A DNA stretch of 64,000 nucleotides, from positions 1 through 64,000 of the forward strand of contig VHCJ01000006.1 in assembly GCA_016871755.1 (NCBI GenBank), read 5' to 3'. Source of the DNA: Verrucomicrobiota bacterium. GTDB lineage: Bacteria > Verrucomicrobiota > Verrucomicrobiia > Opitutales > Opitutaceae. The position numbers and the translations under genes were made by a program. Under the pieces are notes generated by a model. It was given only the letters and a program-made list of their open reading frames with translations. It made no database searches and had not been told where the DNA came from. Numbering within the stretch: the first letter of the stretch is position 1; every line of letters starts with the position of its first letter. Below, piece after piece: positions 44,703 to 53,547 of the stretch.

Positions 44703-47060
44703 TCAGAAACGGGTGCCGAAGGAAAAGTTAAATTGGTTACCGTCGTCGTTGAACTTGTCCGTGGTCAGGGGGATGCCGAAGTCGAGGCTGAGGGGGGCCC
44801 CGGCGACAAAGAGGCGCAGGCCGACACCGAAGTTGTCGTTGTACGAGCCCGGATTGAAGTCGTAGGCATCCTGATTCACGAACCCCGCATCATAGAAGAT
44901 CGCGAAGCGGATCGGGCTGACAATGTCAGCCGAGTACTCGATCGACATGAAGCCGTAGCTCTGTCCACCGATGGGCTCACCGGACACGTTCTTGGGGCCC
45001 ACCGCCCGGTACTCAAAGCCGCGCAGCGTGTAGGGTCCGCCGAGGGTGAAGTACTCAAAACGCGGGCTGCCCTTGGGGTTGTCCCCGAAGGTGTCGAGCA
45101 CGCCCACCCGGCCGATCACCGAGATCACCTGCTCCTGGGCGTCGAAGATCGGGAAGAACTGCGAGCCGCGGAACTCCGCCTTGTAGTAGTTGAAGTCGGA
45201 ACCAAACGCGTCCGATGACACATCGAGATTCAGCTCGGCGCGATTGCCGGCCGTCGTGTTCACGATCTTGTCGCGGGTGTCCCGCAGCAACTGCAGGCCC
45301 ACCGTCGAGAGGAAGCTCTTCCCCGCCGGGAAGAAGAGCGCGATGTTCTCATCAACCTCGCTGATCTCCACCTGCTGCGCGCTGTACGCGAGCTTGCCCT
45401 CGACAAGTTCGAAGAGGCGCTTGCGCACATAGACCTCGCCGCCCGTGCGGACCTCCTTGTAGAACGCACTTTCGTAGTCCGAACTCGTCCGGAAGAGCGT
45501 GAAGCCGAGCGCCAACTCCCGCTCAAAGAGCCAAGGCTCCTCGAACGAGAGCACCACTTCGCTGGACAGCGAGCCCAGTTGCAGGCGGAGACGGAACTTC
45601 TGGCCATCTCCTTGGAAGAAGCTGCGGCGGTTGAAGAGGTCGAAGTTGGACTGGGTCAACTCCGCGAACACCACCGCCCGCTCCAGCGAGCTGAAGCCCG
45701 CGCCGAAGGTGAGGTTGCCGGTGCGCCCTTCCCGCACCGCCACCTTGATGTTGCGGCGCGAGGGAATGTTCGACGTCTCCGGCGTGACGTTCACGTCGTC
45801 GAAGAAGCGCGTGTTCTCAAGGCGGAGCTTGGAAATCTTCATCCGCACCATGTCGAACACTTCACCCGGCCCGAGCGCGAGTTCGCGCAGGATCACGATG
45901 CTCTTGGTCTTCGTGTTGCCCTCGATCTTCACCGACTCGACGAAGAACTTCTCGCTCTCCTGGATGTCGTATTCGACGTCGATGTTGCCCGTGGTGATGT
46001 TCGGCTTGCGGACGAGGCGCACCCGCGTGTCGAGATAGCCGTCGCGGCCGTAGAAGTCCTCCAAGCCCTCCACGTCCTTGTCCAGCTTCGACGGCTGAAA
46101 CACCGAGCCGCTGCGCTGCTTCACCACGAAGCCGAGAATCGCCGACGGAAAAAGTTGGTTGCCCTTGAAGGTGATGTCGCCGACGCGGTACTGCTTTCCC
46201 TCCTCCACCCCGATCACGATCCGCAGCCGGCTCGGATCCGGGTACTCGTAACGGATCTTGTCCGCATCGATCGCCACATCGAGGAAGCCTTCCTCGCGGT
46301 AGTAGTCTCGCACCTTCTCCAGATCGTCCTCAAACTCGTCGTCCTTCAACCGGCCTGAACCCGTCAGCCAGCTGAAGATCCACCACCGCTTCGTCTCCAT
46401 CTCCTTGCGGAGGCGCCGGGGCTTCACGTTCTGATTGCCCTCAAAGTCGATCGAGCTGATCCGCACCTTTTCGCCTTCCCGGATCTTGAACGTCACCGTG
46501 CCGAAGCCAGTCCCGCGGTCACGCTCGATGCTGTACGTGATCTGGGCCTGGTTGAAGCCCGACTTCTGGTAGTACTCACGGATCTTCTCGCCGTCCTCCT
46601 TCACCTGCCGTTCGTCGAGGGCGAGGTTGTCCTTCGTCTTGACCTCCTTCTCGAGGCGGCGGCTCTTGACCCGCTTGTTGCCCTCGAAGCGGACGCTGAG
46701 GACGCGGAATTTCGGGGTCACTTCGATCAGCAGGTTCACCGTGCGGTCCGGACGGGCGTCCCGCTTCACCTCGATGAATTCGAAAAGGCCGGTGCGGTAC
46801 AGGGAGCGGATGTCCTGGTCGATCATCGCATCGTCGATGGCGGCCCCCTCCCGGGCCTGCATGTTGGCCCGGACCACCTGCTCGCTCACATTGGCTGCAC
46901 CAATGAACTTGATCGCGACCGAGCCCACCGTGTACGTCGCCGCCGACGCCGCACCGGGTGCGGGGGCCTGGGCTCCGAGACGCGAAGGGGCCGACAGGAG
47001 CAGGCCCAGGACGGCGAAACAAACCACCCGGAAGAGCGGATTACGGTGTGTAGTTTTCAA
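44703..47060 (-). CDS. bamA: Outer membrane protein assembly factor BamA
   Basis: A 785-residue Omp85 protein with signal peptide (FRVVCFAVLGLLLSAPSRLG), five POTRA domains (about 40-430; for example VLSVRFEGNKRVKSRRLEKE, ISSIDFEGNQNVKPRRLRKE, VESVKIEGNTKTKSIVILRE) and a 16-strand barrel. The lid motif YTLRGFEYRAVGP corresponds to the VRGF/Y loop. It ends in Phe. It inserts beta-barrel proteins such as the two receptors of this window. The start overlaps the dnaB stop by 20 bases. Confidence 0.95.
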   Translation of the reverse strand: MKTTHRNPLFRVVCFAVLGLLLSAPSRLGAQAPAPGAASAATYTVGSVAIKFIGAANVSEQVVRANMQAREGAAIDDAMIDQDIRSLYRTGLFEFIEVKRDARPDRTVNLLIEVTPKFRVLSVRFEGNKRVKSRRLEKEVKTKDNLALDERQVKEDGEKIREYYQKSGFNQAQITYSIERDRGTGFGTVTFKIREGEKVRISSIDFEGNQNVKPRRLRKEMETKRWWIFSWLTGSGRLKDDEFEDDLEKVRDYYREEGFLDVAIDADKIRYEYPDPSRLRIVIGVEEGKQYRVGDITFKGNQLFPSAILGFVVKQRSGSVFQPSKLDKDVEGLEDFYGRDGYLDTRVRLVRKPNITTGNIDVEYDIQESEKFFVESVKIEGNTKTKSIVILRELALGPGEVFDMVRMKISKLRLENTRFFDDVNVTPETSNIPSRRNIKVAVREGRTGNLTFGAGFSSLERAVVFAELTQSNFDLFNRRSFFQGDGQKFRLRLQLGSLSSEVVLSFEEPWLFERELALGFTLFRTSSDYESAFYKEVRTGGEVYVRKRLFELVEGKLAYSAQQVEISEVDENIALFFPAGKSFLSTVGLQLLRDTRDKIVNTTAGNRAELNLDVSSDAFGSDFNYYKAEFRGSQFFPIFDAQEQVISVIGRVGVLDTFGDNPKGSPRFEYFTLGGPYTLRGFEYRAVGPKNVSGEPIGGQSYGFMSIEYSADIVSPIRFAIFYDAGFVNQDAYDFNPGSYNDNFGVGLRLFVAGAPLSLDFGIPLTTDKFNDDGNQFNFSFGTRF

Positions 47061-48444
47061 AGCGGGTGATGTCTCGCAGGAACGTAAGCTTCAACTCTCC
47101 TACCGGCCCGTTTCGTTGCTTGGCAACGATTAACTCGGCCGAGTCGGCCGCCACCTGGAACTTCTCGTCAGCATCCTTCGGCCGCGCCAGCATGAGCACG
47201 ACGTCAGCGTCCTGCTCAATCGATCCGGACTCGCGGAGGTCGGAAAGTTTCGGGGTGCGGTTCTCCTTTTCAGCAGAGCGGTTGAGCTGAGAGAGGACAA
47301 GCACCGGGACGTCGAGTTCCTTCGCCAGGCCCTTCAAGCCGCGCGAAATCTCCGCCACCTGCTGCTCACGCGGGGTCTGCGGGTCCGTTGGGGCAATCAG
47401 CTGCAGGTAATCGACAATAATCATCCCGAGGGGATGCCGGGCGGACAATCGGCGGGCCTTCGCCCGCAACTCCATGATCGTGAGGTGCGAGGAGTCGTCG
47501 ATGAAGATGGGGGCCTTGCTGAACTCGTCCGCCGCCTGCACGAGGTGCTGCTGCTCCGCTCCGTTCTTCGAGAGCAGGCCGTCGCGCAGGAGCTTCATGT
47601 TCACCCGCGCCCGGGCGCAGAGCATGCGCAGGGCCAGTTGCGAGGCTCCCATTTCGAGCGAAAACACGAGGACCGGCACCCCGGTTCCCCGCCGGGGAAG
47701 CGCCGCCGACTCCGCGAAGTTCAGCGCCAGCGAGGTCTTGCCCATCGAGGGCCGCGCCGCCAGCACGATCATCTCCTGACGCTGGAAGCCAAAGGTGAAC
47801 TGGTCGAGGTCCTTGAACCCGGAGGAGACGCCCGTCAGTTCCCCCTTCTTCATCATCATCTTCGTGATGACGTTCATCGCCTCCCGGGTCGGGTCCTTCA
47901 TCGGCCGCGCACTCTCCGACGCCCGGCTCTGCGTCACCGCAAACATCTGCTGCTCAATCGTGTCGACGAACTGCTCGATGCCCCCTGTGAATTCGTAGCA
48001 CTGCTCCACCGTGCCGGTGGCCGTGCGGATCAGCTCCCGCAGGAGCGCCAGTTCCCGCACCTTGCCAATGAAGTAGTTCGCCTGCGCCGTCGTCGGGATC
48101 CGACTCGCGATCTGGGTCAGGAACGCGTACCCGCCGATCTCGTCGAGGGTGCGCGCCGTCTTCAACTCCTCCGCCACCACCGCGAGGTCAATCGGGCTCT
48201 GGCGGTTGTAGAGATCCACCAGCTTCTCAAAGACCGTCCGGTGCGCCGGAAGGTAGAACGAGTTCGCCGAGATGCGCGCCTCCAGGCAGCGCGAGACAAC
48301 GTCCAAGCCGTCGAGGAAACAGCAGGAGAGCAAGTACTCCTCCGCCTCCACCGAATGCGGCAGGGTGCGGCCAACCGGCGGGGCTCCCGCGCCTTCGGCA
48401 CGGGGCCGGCGGGGCGGACGGGGGGCCTGCGGTTCGTCAGACAT
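47041..48444 (-). CDS. dnaB: Replicative DNA helicase DnaB
   Basis: A 467-residue hexameric helicase unwinding DNA at the fork. The N-terminal domain (LPHSVEAEEYLLSCCFLDGL, FYLPAHRTVFEKLVDLYNRQ) and the RecA-like domain with Walker A AARPSMGKTSLAL, VFSLEMGASQLALRML, Walker B MIIVDYLQLI and the DLRESGSIEQDADVV segment are complete. The first 25 residues form a basic Pro-rich extension. No intein. Its stop overlaps bamA. Confidence 0.95.
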   Translation of the reverse strand: MSDEPQAPRPPRRPRAEGAGAPPVGRTLPHSVEAEEYLLSCCFLDGLDVVSRCLEARISANSFYLPAHRTVFEKLVDLYNRQSPIDLAVVAEELKTARTLDEIGGYAFLTQIASRIPTTAQANYFIGKVRELALLRELIRTATGTVEQCYEFTGGIEQFVDTIEQQMFAVTQSRASESARPMKDPTREAMNVITKMMMKKGELTGVSSGFKDLDQFTFGFQRQEMIVLAARPSMGKTSLALNFAESAALPRRGTGVPVLVFSLEMGASQLALRMLCARARVNMKLLRDGLLSKNGAEQQHLVQAADEFSKAPIFIDDSSHLTIMELRAKARRLSARHPLGMIIVDYLQLIAPTDPQTPREQQVAEISRGLKGLAKELDVPVLVLSQLNRSAEKENRTPKLSDLRESGSIEQDADVVLMLARPKDADEKFQVAADSAELIVAKQRNGPVGELKLTFLRDITRFENYTP

Positions 48445-48539
48445 CGGCGGAACGGGTCGGGACGGCGGGCGGGGTGAGAAGACGGGAAGCCGCGACCTGC
48501 GTCGCGGCTTCCAAAATCCAACCGTGGGGCGAATGCCGC

Positions 48540-49070
48540 CTAGGCGTCCTTGCGGGGAGCCTTGCGGTACTCCTTCTTCTCGGCCGCCGGGGCCTCCGTG
48601 GCCACGGGCTCAATCGGGTTCTCCGACACCACGTCGAAGGACAGCTCAACGCTCACGTCAGCGTGGAGCTTGATCTTCACGTCGTGCTTGCCGAGCGTCT
48701 TCACCGGCGTGTGCAGGTGGATGCGCTTGCGGTCGAGGGTGATCCCGGACTCCGCGAGCTTCGCATGGATGTCCGCCGAGGTGATCGCGCCGAAGAGCTT
48801 GCCGCCTTCGCCCGTCTTCACCGCGAAGGCCAGCGAGGTCTTCTCGAGCTTCTTGGCGAGCTCCTGCGCCGCCGAGAGTTCGGAGAGTTCGCGCTCCGCG
48901 CGGCGCTTCTTCAGCGCGTCGACGTGCTTCTTGTTGGCGCGGGTCACCGGCACCGCGATCTTGCGCGGAAGCAGGAAGTTGCGGGCGAAGCCGGCGCGGA
49001 CGCGGACTTGATCGCCCTCGCCGCCGAGTCCTTCGACGGGCTTGAGGAGGAGAATTTCGTTGTGAGCCAT
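48540..49070 (-). CDS. rplI: 50S ribosomal protein bL9
   Basis: A 176-residue L9: N-terminal EILLLKPVEGLGGEGDQVRV and ARNFLLPRKIAVPVT, the long connecting helix rich in Lys, Arg and Glu, and the C-terminal domain with LFGAITSADIHAKL. The tail beyond the family end (about 155-176) is Glu/Lys/Ala-rich. The ATG at 49068-49070 matches the family start. It lies 77 bases after ssb, where rpsR would normally intervene. Confidence 0.95.
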   Translation of the reverse strand: MAHNEILLLKPVEGLGGEGDQVRVRAGFARNFLLPRKIAVPVTRANKKHVDALKKRRAERELSELSAAQELAKKLEKTSLAFAVKTGEGGKLFGAITSADIHAKLAESGITLDRKRIHLHTPVKTLGKHDVKIKLHADVSVELSFDVVSENPIEPVATEAPAAEKKEYRKAPRKDA

Positions 49071-49147
49071 GGTAGGTGCGTTGCTGAAAAGATGAAGGTG
49101 CGTCAGGGTGCGGAAAGCGGCGCCGCGCCACGGCGGCGCCGGAGGGA

Positions 49148-49624
49148 TCAGAAGGGAACGTCCTCGTCGAGGTTCTCCGGGGCTGGCGCGGCTTGGCGGC
49201 GCGCCGGGGGAGCGGGACGCTCGGAATGCGCCGTCTGGTCGACGTCGTCGCCGCCGGACGGAGCCGCGGCACCGCCGCCGCCCGCGCCACGGGGGGCACC
49301 GAGGAACTGGACGTTGTCGAGGACGACCTTGAGGCGGCTGCGCTTCTGGCCGCTCGTCTTGTCCTCCCACTGGTCAAGCTTCAGGCGACCCTCCACCATG
49401 CACTGGGATCCTTTGCCCAGGTACTTGGAGACGAGTTCGCCCTGCTTGCCCCACGCCTCGATGTCGACGAAGGTCGTCTCATCGCGCGTCGCGCCCGAGT
49501 CGTCCTTGTACTGGCGGTTCACCGCGAGGCCGAACTGGCAGATCGAGGTTCCCTTCGGCGTGACCCGGAGTTCCGGATCGCGCGTGAGGTTCCCGATGAG
49601 GAAGACCTTGTTGAGCGAGGCCAT
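49148..49624 (-). CDS. ssb: Single-stranded DNA-binding protein
   Basis: A 158-residue SSB with an OB fold (NKVFLIGNLTRDPELRVTPK, FVDIEAWGKQGELVSKYLGK, VEGRLKLDQWEDKTSG), a Gly/Pro-rich disordered linker, and the acidic tip DEDVPF that recruits repair and replication partners. It is in the rpsF-ssb-rplI context found across bacteria. Confidence 0.96.
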   Translation of the reverse strand: MASLNKVFLIGNLTRDPELRVTPKGTSICQFGLAVNRQYKDDSGATRDETTFVDIEAWGKQGELVSKYLGKGSQCMVEGRLKLDQWEDKTSGQKRSRLKVVLDNVQFLGAPRGAGGGGAAAPSGGDDVDQTAHSERPAPPARRQAAPAPENLDEDVPF

Positions 49625-49655
49625 GGTGGGCGGGGGTCGAGGGGAGACCAGGGCC

Positions 49656-49952
49656 TCAGGCCGACTGCACGAAGGTGCGGTAGACGCTGCCGTTGAGGCG
49701 GAGGCGCTCGCGCAGGGCCGAGGGGCCGGAGGCGGGGGCCGAGAAGGCCACCTGCACGAACGTGCCGGCGGTCATCTTGCGGTCGGTCACGCGCACGAAG
49801 TCGCGGCGACCGAGGTTTTCGACGCCGGTGACTTCACCTTGGACGGCGGTGATTTCCTGCTTCACGCCAGCGATGATCTGATCGATGGAGTCTTCCTTGC
49901 CGCGGTTATCGAGGATGAAGGTCGCGCGGTAGCTGCGTTTGGTCGGGTTCAT
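49656..49952 (-). CDS. rpsF: 30S ribosomal protein bS6
   Basis: A 98-residue S6 homologue: YRATFILDNRGKEDSIDQII, VTGVENLGRRDFVRVTDRKM and VAFSAPASGPSALRERLRLN. The position before ssb confirms the call. The start lies inside the 3' end of pth (47-base overlap), so translation could be coupled. Confidence 0.9.
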   Translation of the reverse strand: MNPTKRSYRATFILDNRGKEDSIDQIIAGVKQEITAVQGEVTGVENLGRRDFVRVTDRKMTAGTFVQVAFSAPASGPSALRERLRLNGSVYRTFVQSA

Positions 49953-50529
49953 GGTGGGCTCTGCGATTGAGTTGGTTCATCGCGCGGTCCGCACCCTCAC
50001 GGATGAGGAGGGTCAGGCCGGCGACGAGGGAGGGGAGGTTATGTTCGAGAAGGGAGGCTTGTTCAGGAGTGAAAGTGCCGAGGACGTAGTCCTTGAGGTC
50101 CATTTCCGGAGGCTGCTTGGGTCCGATGCCGAGGCGGTAGCGGACAAAGGCATCGTCGAGGTGGGCGAGCACGCTGGCGACGCCGTTGTGACCGCCGGCG
50201 CTGCCGTGGACGGACACCTTGCAGCGGCCGACCGGAAGCGTGAGGTCGTCGTAGACGACGGCGATCGCGGAGGCCGGGATCTTGTGGAACCCGGCGACGT
50301 GCTGCAACGGGCGCCCGCTGTCGTTCATGAAGCCTTGCGGCTTCACCAGCAGGACCACCCTCCCCTCAAAATCCCAGCGGGCCATCTCGACGTCGAAGCG
50401 CGACTCGCGCTTCCACGCCAGCCCGTGCTGACGGGCCAGGGCGTCGAGGAGGACCCACCCGAGATTGTGACGGGTGCGCTCGTACTCCCGCCCCGGATTT
50501 CCGAGGCCGGCGACCAGCGAAATGGACAT
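49906..50529 (-). CDS. pth: Peptidyl-tRNA hydrolase
   Basis: A 207-residue enzyme releasing peptides from stalled peptidyl-tRNA. Conserved parts are LVAGLGNPGREYERTRHNLGW with the catalytic His, VKPQGFMNDSGRPL, VYDDLTLPVGR and GSAGGHNGVASVLAHL. The C-terminus is extended by a polar tail (NRRAHHEPDQTQLPRDLHPR) which is encoded in the region overlapping rpsF. It follows rplY. Confidence 0.94.
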   Translation of the reverse strand: MSISLVAGLGNPGREYERTRHNLGWVLLDALARQHGLAWKRESRFDVEMARWDFEGRVVLLVKPQGFMNDSGRPLQHVAGFHKIPASAIAVVYDDLTLPVGRCKVSVHGSAGGHNGVASVLAHLDDAFVRYRLGIGPKQPPEMDLKDYVLGTFTPEQASLLEHNLPSLVAGLTLLIREGADRAMNQLNRRAHHEPDQTQLPRDLHPR

Positions 50530-50589
50530 GACTCAAAGAACGAGCGAGCCCGGGCGCCCGCGGGGGCGGGCAGCCGGCTCGGCGAAAAC

Positions 50590-51390
50590 TTACTTCTTGG
50601 CCGGAGCCGCCGGCTTCGCGCCGGCCGCCGGGGCCTTGGCACCCGCCGCGGCACCCGCTGCGGGAGCCTTGGCACCCGCCGCCGCGCCCGCTGCGGGAGC
50701 CTTGGCACCCGCCGCCGCGGGGGTCGCAGCCGCACCCGCCGCCGGAGTGGCGGCGGCACCGGCCGCCGGAGCGGCAGCACCGGCCGCGGCCTCGGGAGCC
50801 GCGGTCTCGGCGGCGACGATCTCGGCGACCGGCTCGACGCAGGCGACGATCGGCTGACCCTTAGAATCAAGGAATTCGACGCCGGGGACGGCCTTCAGCT
50901 CACCGACCTTGATCGTCTCACCGACCTTCAGCTCGGTGACGTCGACCAAGATGGCCTCGGGCAAATCCTTCGGCAGGCAGCGGATGCGCACCTGCGGGGT
51001 CACGACCTCGAGCACGCCGCTCTGGTTCTTGACGCCAAACGCCTCGCCCTGCGGTTGGACCGCGACGCGGATCTCAAACTTTTCGTTCGCCTTCACCTCC
51101 TGCAGGTCGAGGTGCAGGTACTTGTCGGTGATCGGGTCACGCTGGACTTCCTGGAGGAAGGAGAGCGCCTTCTCGCCCTTGTCGGAACGCGCGAGCTCGA
51201 TGATGAGCGCGCGGCCGGCAATCGCCTTGAGCAGCCGGGTGAACTCCGGGCCGTCGACGGCGAGCTTCTCGGGGCTGGTGTGCTTCCCGTAGAGAATCGC
51301 GGGGACGCGATTGACCTTGCGGAGGCGGCGGGACGCGCTACGGCCCGTCTGGGCTCGCGGCGCAACGTTGAGGACGAGGGCTTGTTTCAT
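50590..51390 (-). CDS. rplY: 50S ribosomal protein bL25 (CTC form)
   Basis: A 266-residue bL25 of the long general-stress CTC type that binds 5S rRNA. The N-terminal L25 domain (GRSASRRLRKVNRVPAILYG, VDGPEFTRLL) is followed by the TL5 beta domain (PQVRIRCLPKDLPEAILVDV, GETIKVGEL). From about residue 200 on the tail is almost only Ala, Pro, Gly and Lys, made of 11-residue repeats like GAKAPAAGAAA. The ATG at 51388-51390 gives the family N-terminus; an upstream in-frame start is less likely. It heads the leftward cluster. Confidence 0.93.
   Translation of the reverse strand: MKQALVLNVAPRAQTGRSASRRLRKVNRVPAILYGKHTSPEKLAVDGPEFTRLLKAIAGRALIIELARSDKGEKALSFLQEVQRDPITDKYLHLDLQEVKANEKFEIRVAVQPQGEAFGVKNQSGVLEVVTPQVRIRCLPKDLPEAILVDVTELKVGETIKVGELKAVPGVEFLDSKGQPIVACVEPVAEIVAAETAAPEAAAGAAAPAAGAAATPAAGAAATPAAAGAKAPAAGAAAGAKAPAAGAAAGAKAPAAGAKPAAPAKK
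50633..50723. repeat. 33-bp tandem repeat inside rplY
   Basis: Units begin at 50633, 50666 and 50699, each opening gccttggcacccgccgc; the first two differ by only two bases and the third is partial. The unit length is a multiple of three and encodes 11 Ala/Lys/Pro/Gly residues, so copy number can vary without breaking the gene. Confidence 0.9.
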
Positions 51391-51567
51391 GGTTTTCGTT
51401 CCCCCTGTCACCCCGATCATCGGAGGCAGGCGTAGTGGAAAAGCGGGAAACCCAATCGGTTGCCCGCGGGGAAATCAACCAAAACTTTACCCACCCCGAA
51501 GAAACCGAAAATGGAGCGTTGACACCGCCTGCCCCGCCGCCTGTCTTCCCGACTCTTCCGCACACGT

Positions 51568-51642
51568 TGCCCGGTAGCTCAGTGGCAGAGCAGGTGACTG
51601 TTAATCACTTGGTCGTAGGTTCGATCCCTACCCGGGCAGCCA
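51568..51642 (+). tRNA. tRNA-Asn (GUU anticodon)
   Basis: The cloverleaf is complete: acceptor tgcccgg/ccgggca, D-arm gctcagtggcagagc, anticodon stem ggtga/tcact with loop ctgttaa (anticodon GTT at 51600-51602), T-arm gtagg-ttcgatc-cctac, discriminator G and an encoded CCA. Length is 75 bases. Confidence 0.97.
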
Positions 51643-51904
51643 ACTGGAGGTGAAGGACTTAGGTCATGGAACCGCCAATGCGTTGGTCTCCGTCAGCCCC
51701 CCGCTCAGGCGACGGTCCGCCCTGTCTGACCGGCCAGACGGCCGGTCGAACCCTCCGCGATGTCGGACCTTGGCCACGACTCATCCCCCCTACCGCCCAG
51801 TTTAGGGCTCACCGCCCATCGACCCTCCGCGGCGGCGAGTGCAGGCCCGCATCCATCCACCCCCGAAACGTCACGGAGCGGCGGGGCCGTCTCGCAATCG
51901 CCTT

Positions 51905-53536
51905 ATGATGCAACCCGCTCGACTCACCATCGCTGGTCCGCTCCGTATGCACCTGCCGTTCATCAGGATACTGCTCATCTGCCTCAGCGCGCTCGCGGCG
52001 CCTTCATCCGCGCTCGCGGTGCTTCCCCGCGCACCGGCCAGTTCGCCTGCGCCGACCACCGAGGTGAAGCCGCCGGAGCGGAATCAAGAAACTCCCCGCA
52101 ACGCCGCCTACAGCTTCATCGTCTTGGGGCGCGAGGGAAAGTGGAGGGAGGCTTCGGCCTTCCTGCTCGAGCCTTCGGACGGCTGGCCGGCGGGCGCGTC
52201 ACCCGAGCGTCTCGCTCGCGCCCTGAAGAGCGTGCTGGATGAGCGTCTCTGGCTCGACTTCGACCAGATCCCGGGCCTCCGGGCGCCAGACGTTCCGAAC
52301 GCGGAGACAGAGGGCGTGAGCATCGGAAATGTCACTTACGGTGACCAGACGATGCCGGTGGTCCTCGTCGCCCGGGGCTCGCAGTGGTTCTTCGCACCCG
52401 GGACCGTCGTCTCGACTCCGGCCGCCTCCCGCGCCCTCGGCAACTGGTGGGTTTCGGGCCTTCCTGCGGTGTTCGTCGACGTACGCCTCGCCGAGCTCGC
52501 GCTCTGGCAATGGATCGGTCTCATGGGAATCGTCCTTGCGGGCGTTCTCGCCGGCGTGTTGGTCGCCCGGATTTTGAGACGCGGCGCGGATTTCGGTGCG
52601 GACCGGGGCCTCGGCGCCGTGGCCGTCTCGATCGCGGCCATCGCGCCCCCGGTGAGCGTACTCCTGTCGCTCGTGGCCGTGCAGATCGCGGAGCAGTTCC
52701 TCGGCCTGAGCGCGCCCGCCCGCGCGAATCTGGCACTCGGCTCGCGCGCCGTCACTGCGCTGGTCATCGCCTGGGCCGCAGTTCGTTGGATCCGCGCCAT
52801 GACCGCCATCCTGGAGCGCCAACTCGCGGAACGCGGGGTCGCGGAGGCCGTCGGCATCGTGCGCATCGCGCGCGTGATCGCGACTCTCCTCATCTATCTT
52901 CTGGGAGTCTCGGCGGCCCTGCAGATCTTCGGTCTCGATCTCTCCGCCGTGATCGCCGGTCTCGGCATCGGAACCGCCGCGCTGGCGCTGGCGTCACAGC
53001 AGACGCTCGGCAATCTCTTCGGCGGGGCGTCCGTGCTCGCCGACCGCGCGCTCGCCCCGGGCGACACCGTAAGCCTCGGCGGCACCATCGCCACGGTCGA
53101 GCGGATCGGCATCCGCTCCACGCAACTCCGCACCCTCGACCGCACCCTCCTCATCGTCGCCAACGGCGACCTCGCACAGTCGCGCATCGAGAAGTTCAGC
53201 GCCCGGGATGGCTTTCGCCTGAATGTGACGCTCGGCCTGCGCTATGAGACTTCCTCCGCCCAGATGCAGGCCGTGATCGGGGCGATCCGCGAGCGGCTCC
53301 GCGCGGAGGAGTTAATCGATGGGTCTTCCATCCTCGTGCACTTCCTAGCTTTCAACAACAGCTCGATGGACATCGATATCAAGGCACGGATCACCACCCT
53401 CGACGCCGCAACCTACCGCTCGACGGTCGAGCGGCTGAACCTTGCCTTCATGAAGATCGTCGAAGACGCCGGTACCGGCTTCGCCTTCCCGTCGCAGACA
53501 GTCTATCTCACCCGGGACGCAGCCCCACGGCGCTGA
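51905..53536 (+). CDS. MscS-family mechanosensitive channel
   Basis: A protein of 543 residues from ATG 51905 (529 from the ATG at 51947, which starts a clean signal sequence FIRILLICLSALAAPSSALA). A periplasmic domain of about 170 residues precedes four to five membrane spans. The pore helix and beta domain follow: AVIAGLGIGTAALALASQQT, LGNLFGGASVLADRALAPGD, VERIGIRSTQLRTLD. The C-terminal alpha/beta domain contains HFLAFNNSSMDIDI. It releases solutes on hypo-osmotic shock, though large MscS relatives can have other roles. It lies downstream of tRNA-Asn and converges with cstA. Confidence 0.9.
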   Translation: MMQPARLTIAGPLRMHLPFIRILLICLSALAAPSSALAVLPRAPASSPAPTTEVKPPERNQETPRNAAYSFIVLGREGKWREASAFLLEPSDGWPAGASPERLARALKSVLDERLWLDFDQIPGLRAPDVPNAETEGVSIGNVTYGDQTMPVVLVARGSQWFFAPGTVVSTPAASRALGNWWVSGLPAVFVDVRLAELALWQWIGLMGIVLAGVLAGVLVARILRRGADFGADRGLGAVAVSIAAIAPPVSVLLSLVAVQIAEQFLGLSAPARANLALGSRAVTALVIAWAAVRWIRAMTAILERQLAERGVAEAVGIVRIARVIATLLIYLLGVSAALQIFGLDLSAVIAGLGIGTAALALASQQTLGNLFGGASVLADRALAPGDTVSLGGTIATVERIGIRSTQLRTLDRTLLIVANGDLAQSRIEKFSARDGFRLNVTLGLRYETSSAQMQAVIGAIRERLRAEELIDGSSILVHFLAFNNSSMDIDIKARITTLDAATYRSTVERLNLAFMKIVEDAGTGFAFPSQTVYLTRDAAPRR

Positions 53537-53547
53537 TTCGACCCGCC

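Noticed and set aside
50633-50723. CRISPR-like repeats
   Set aside because: The units are contiguous without spacers and lie in frame inside rplY.
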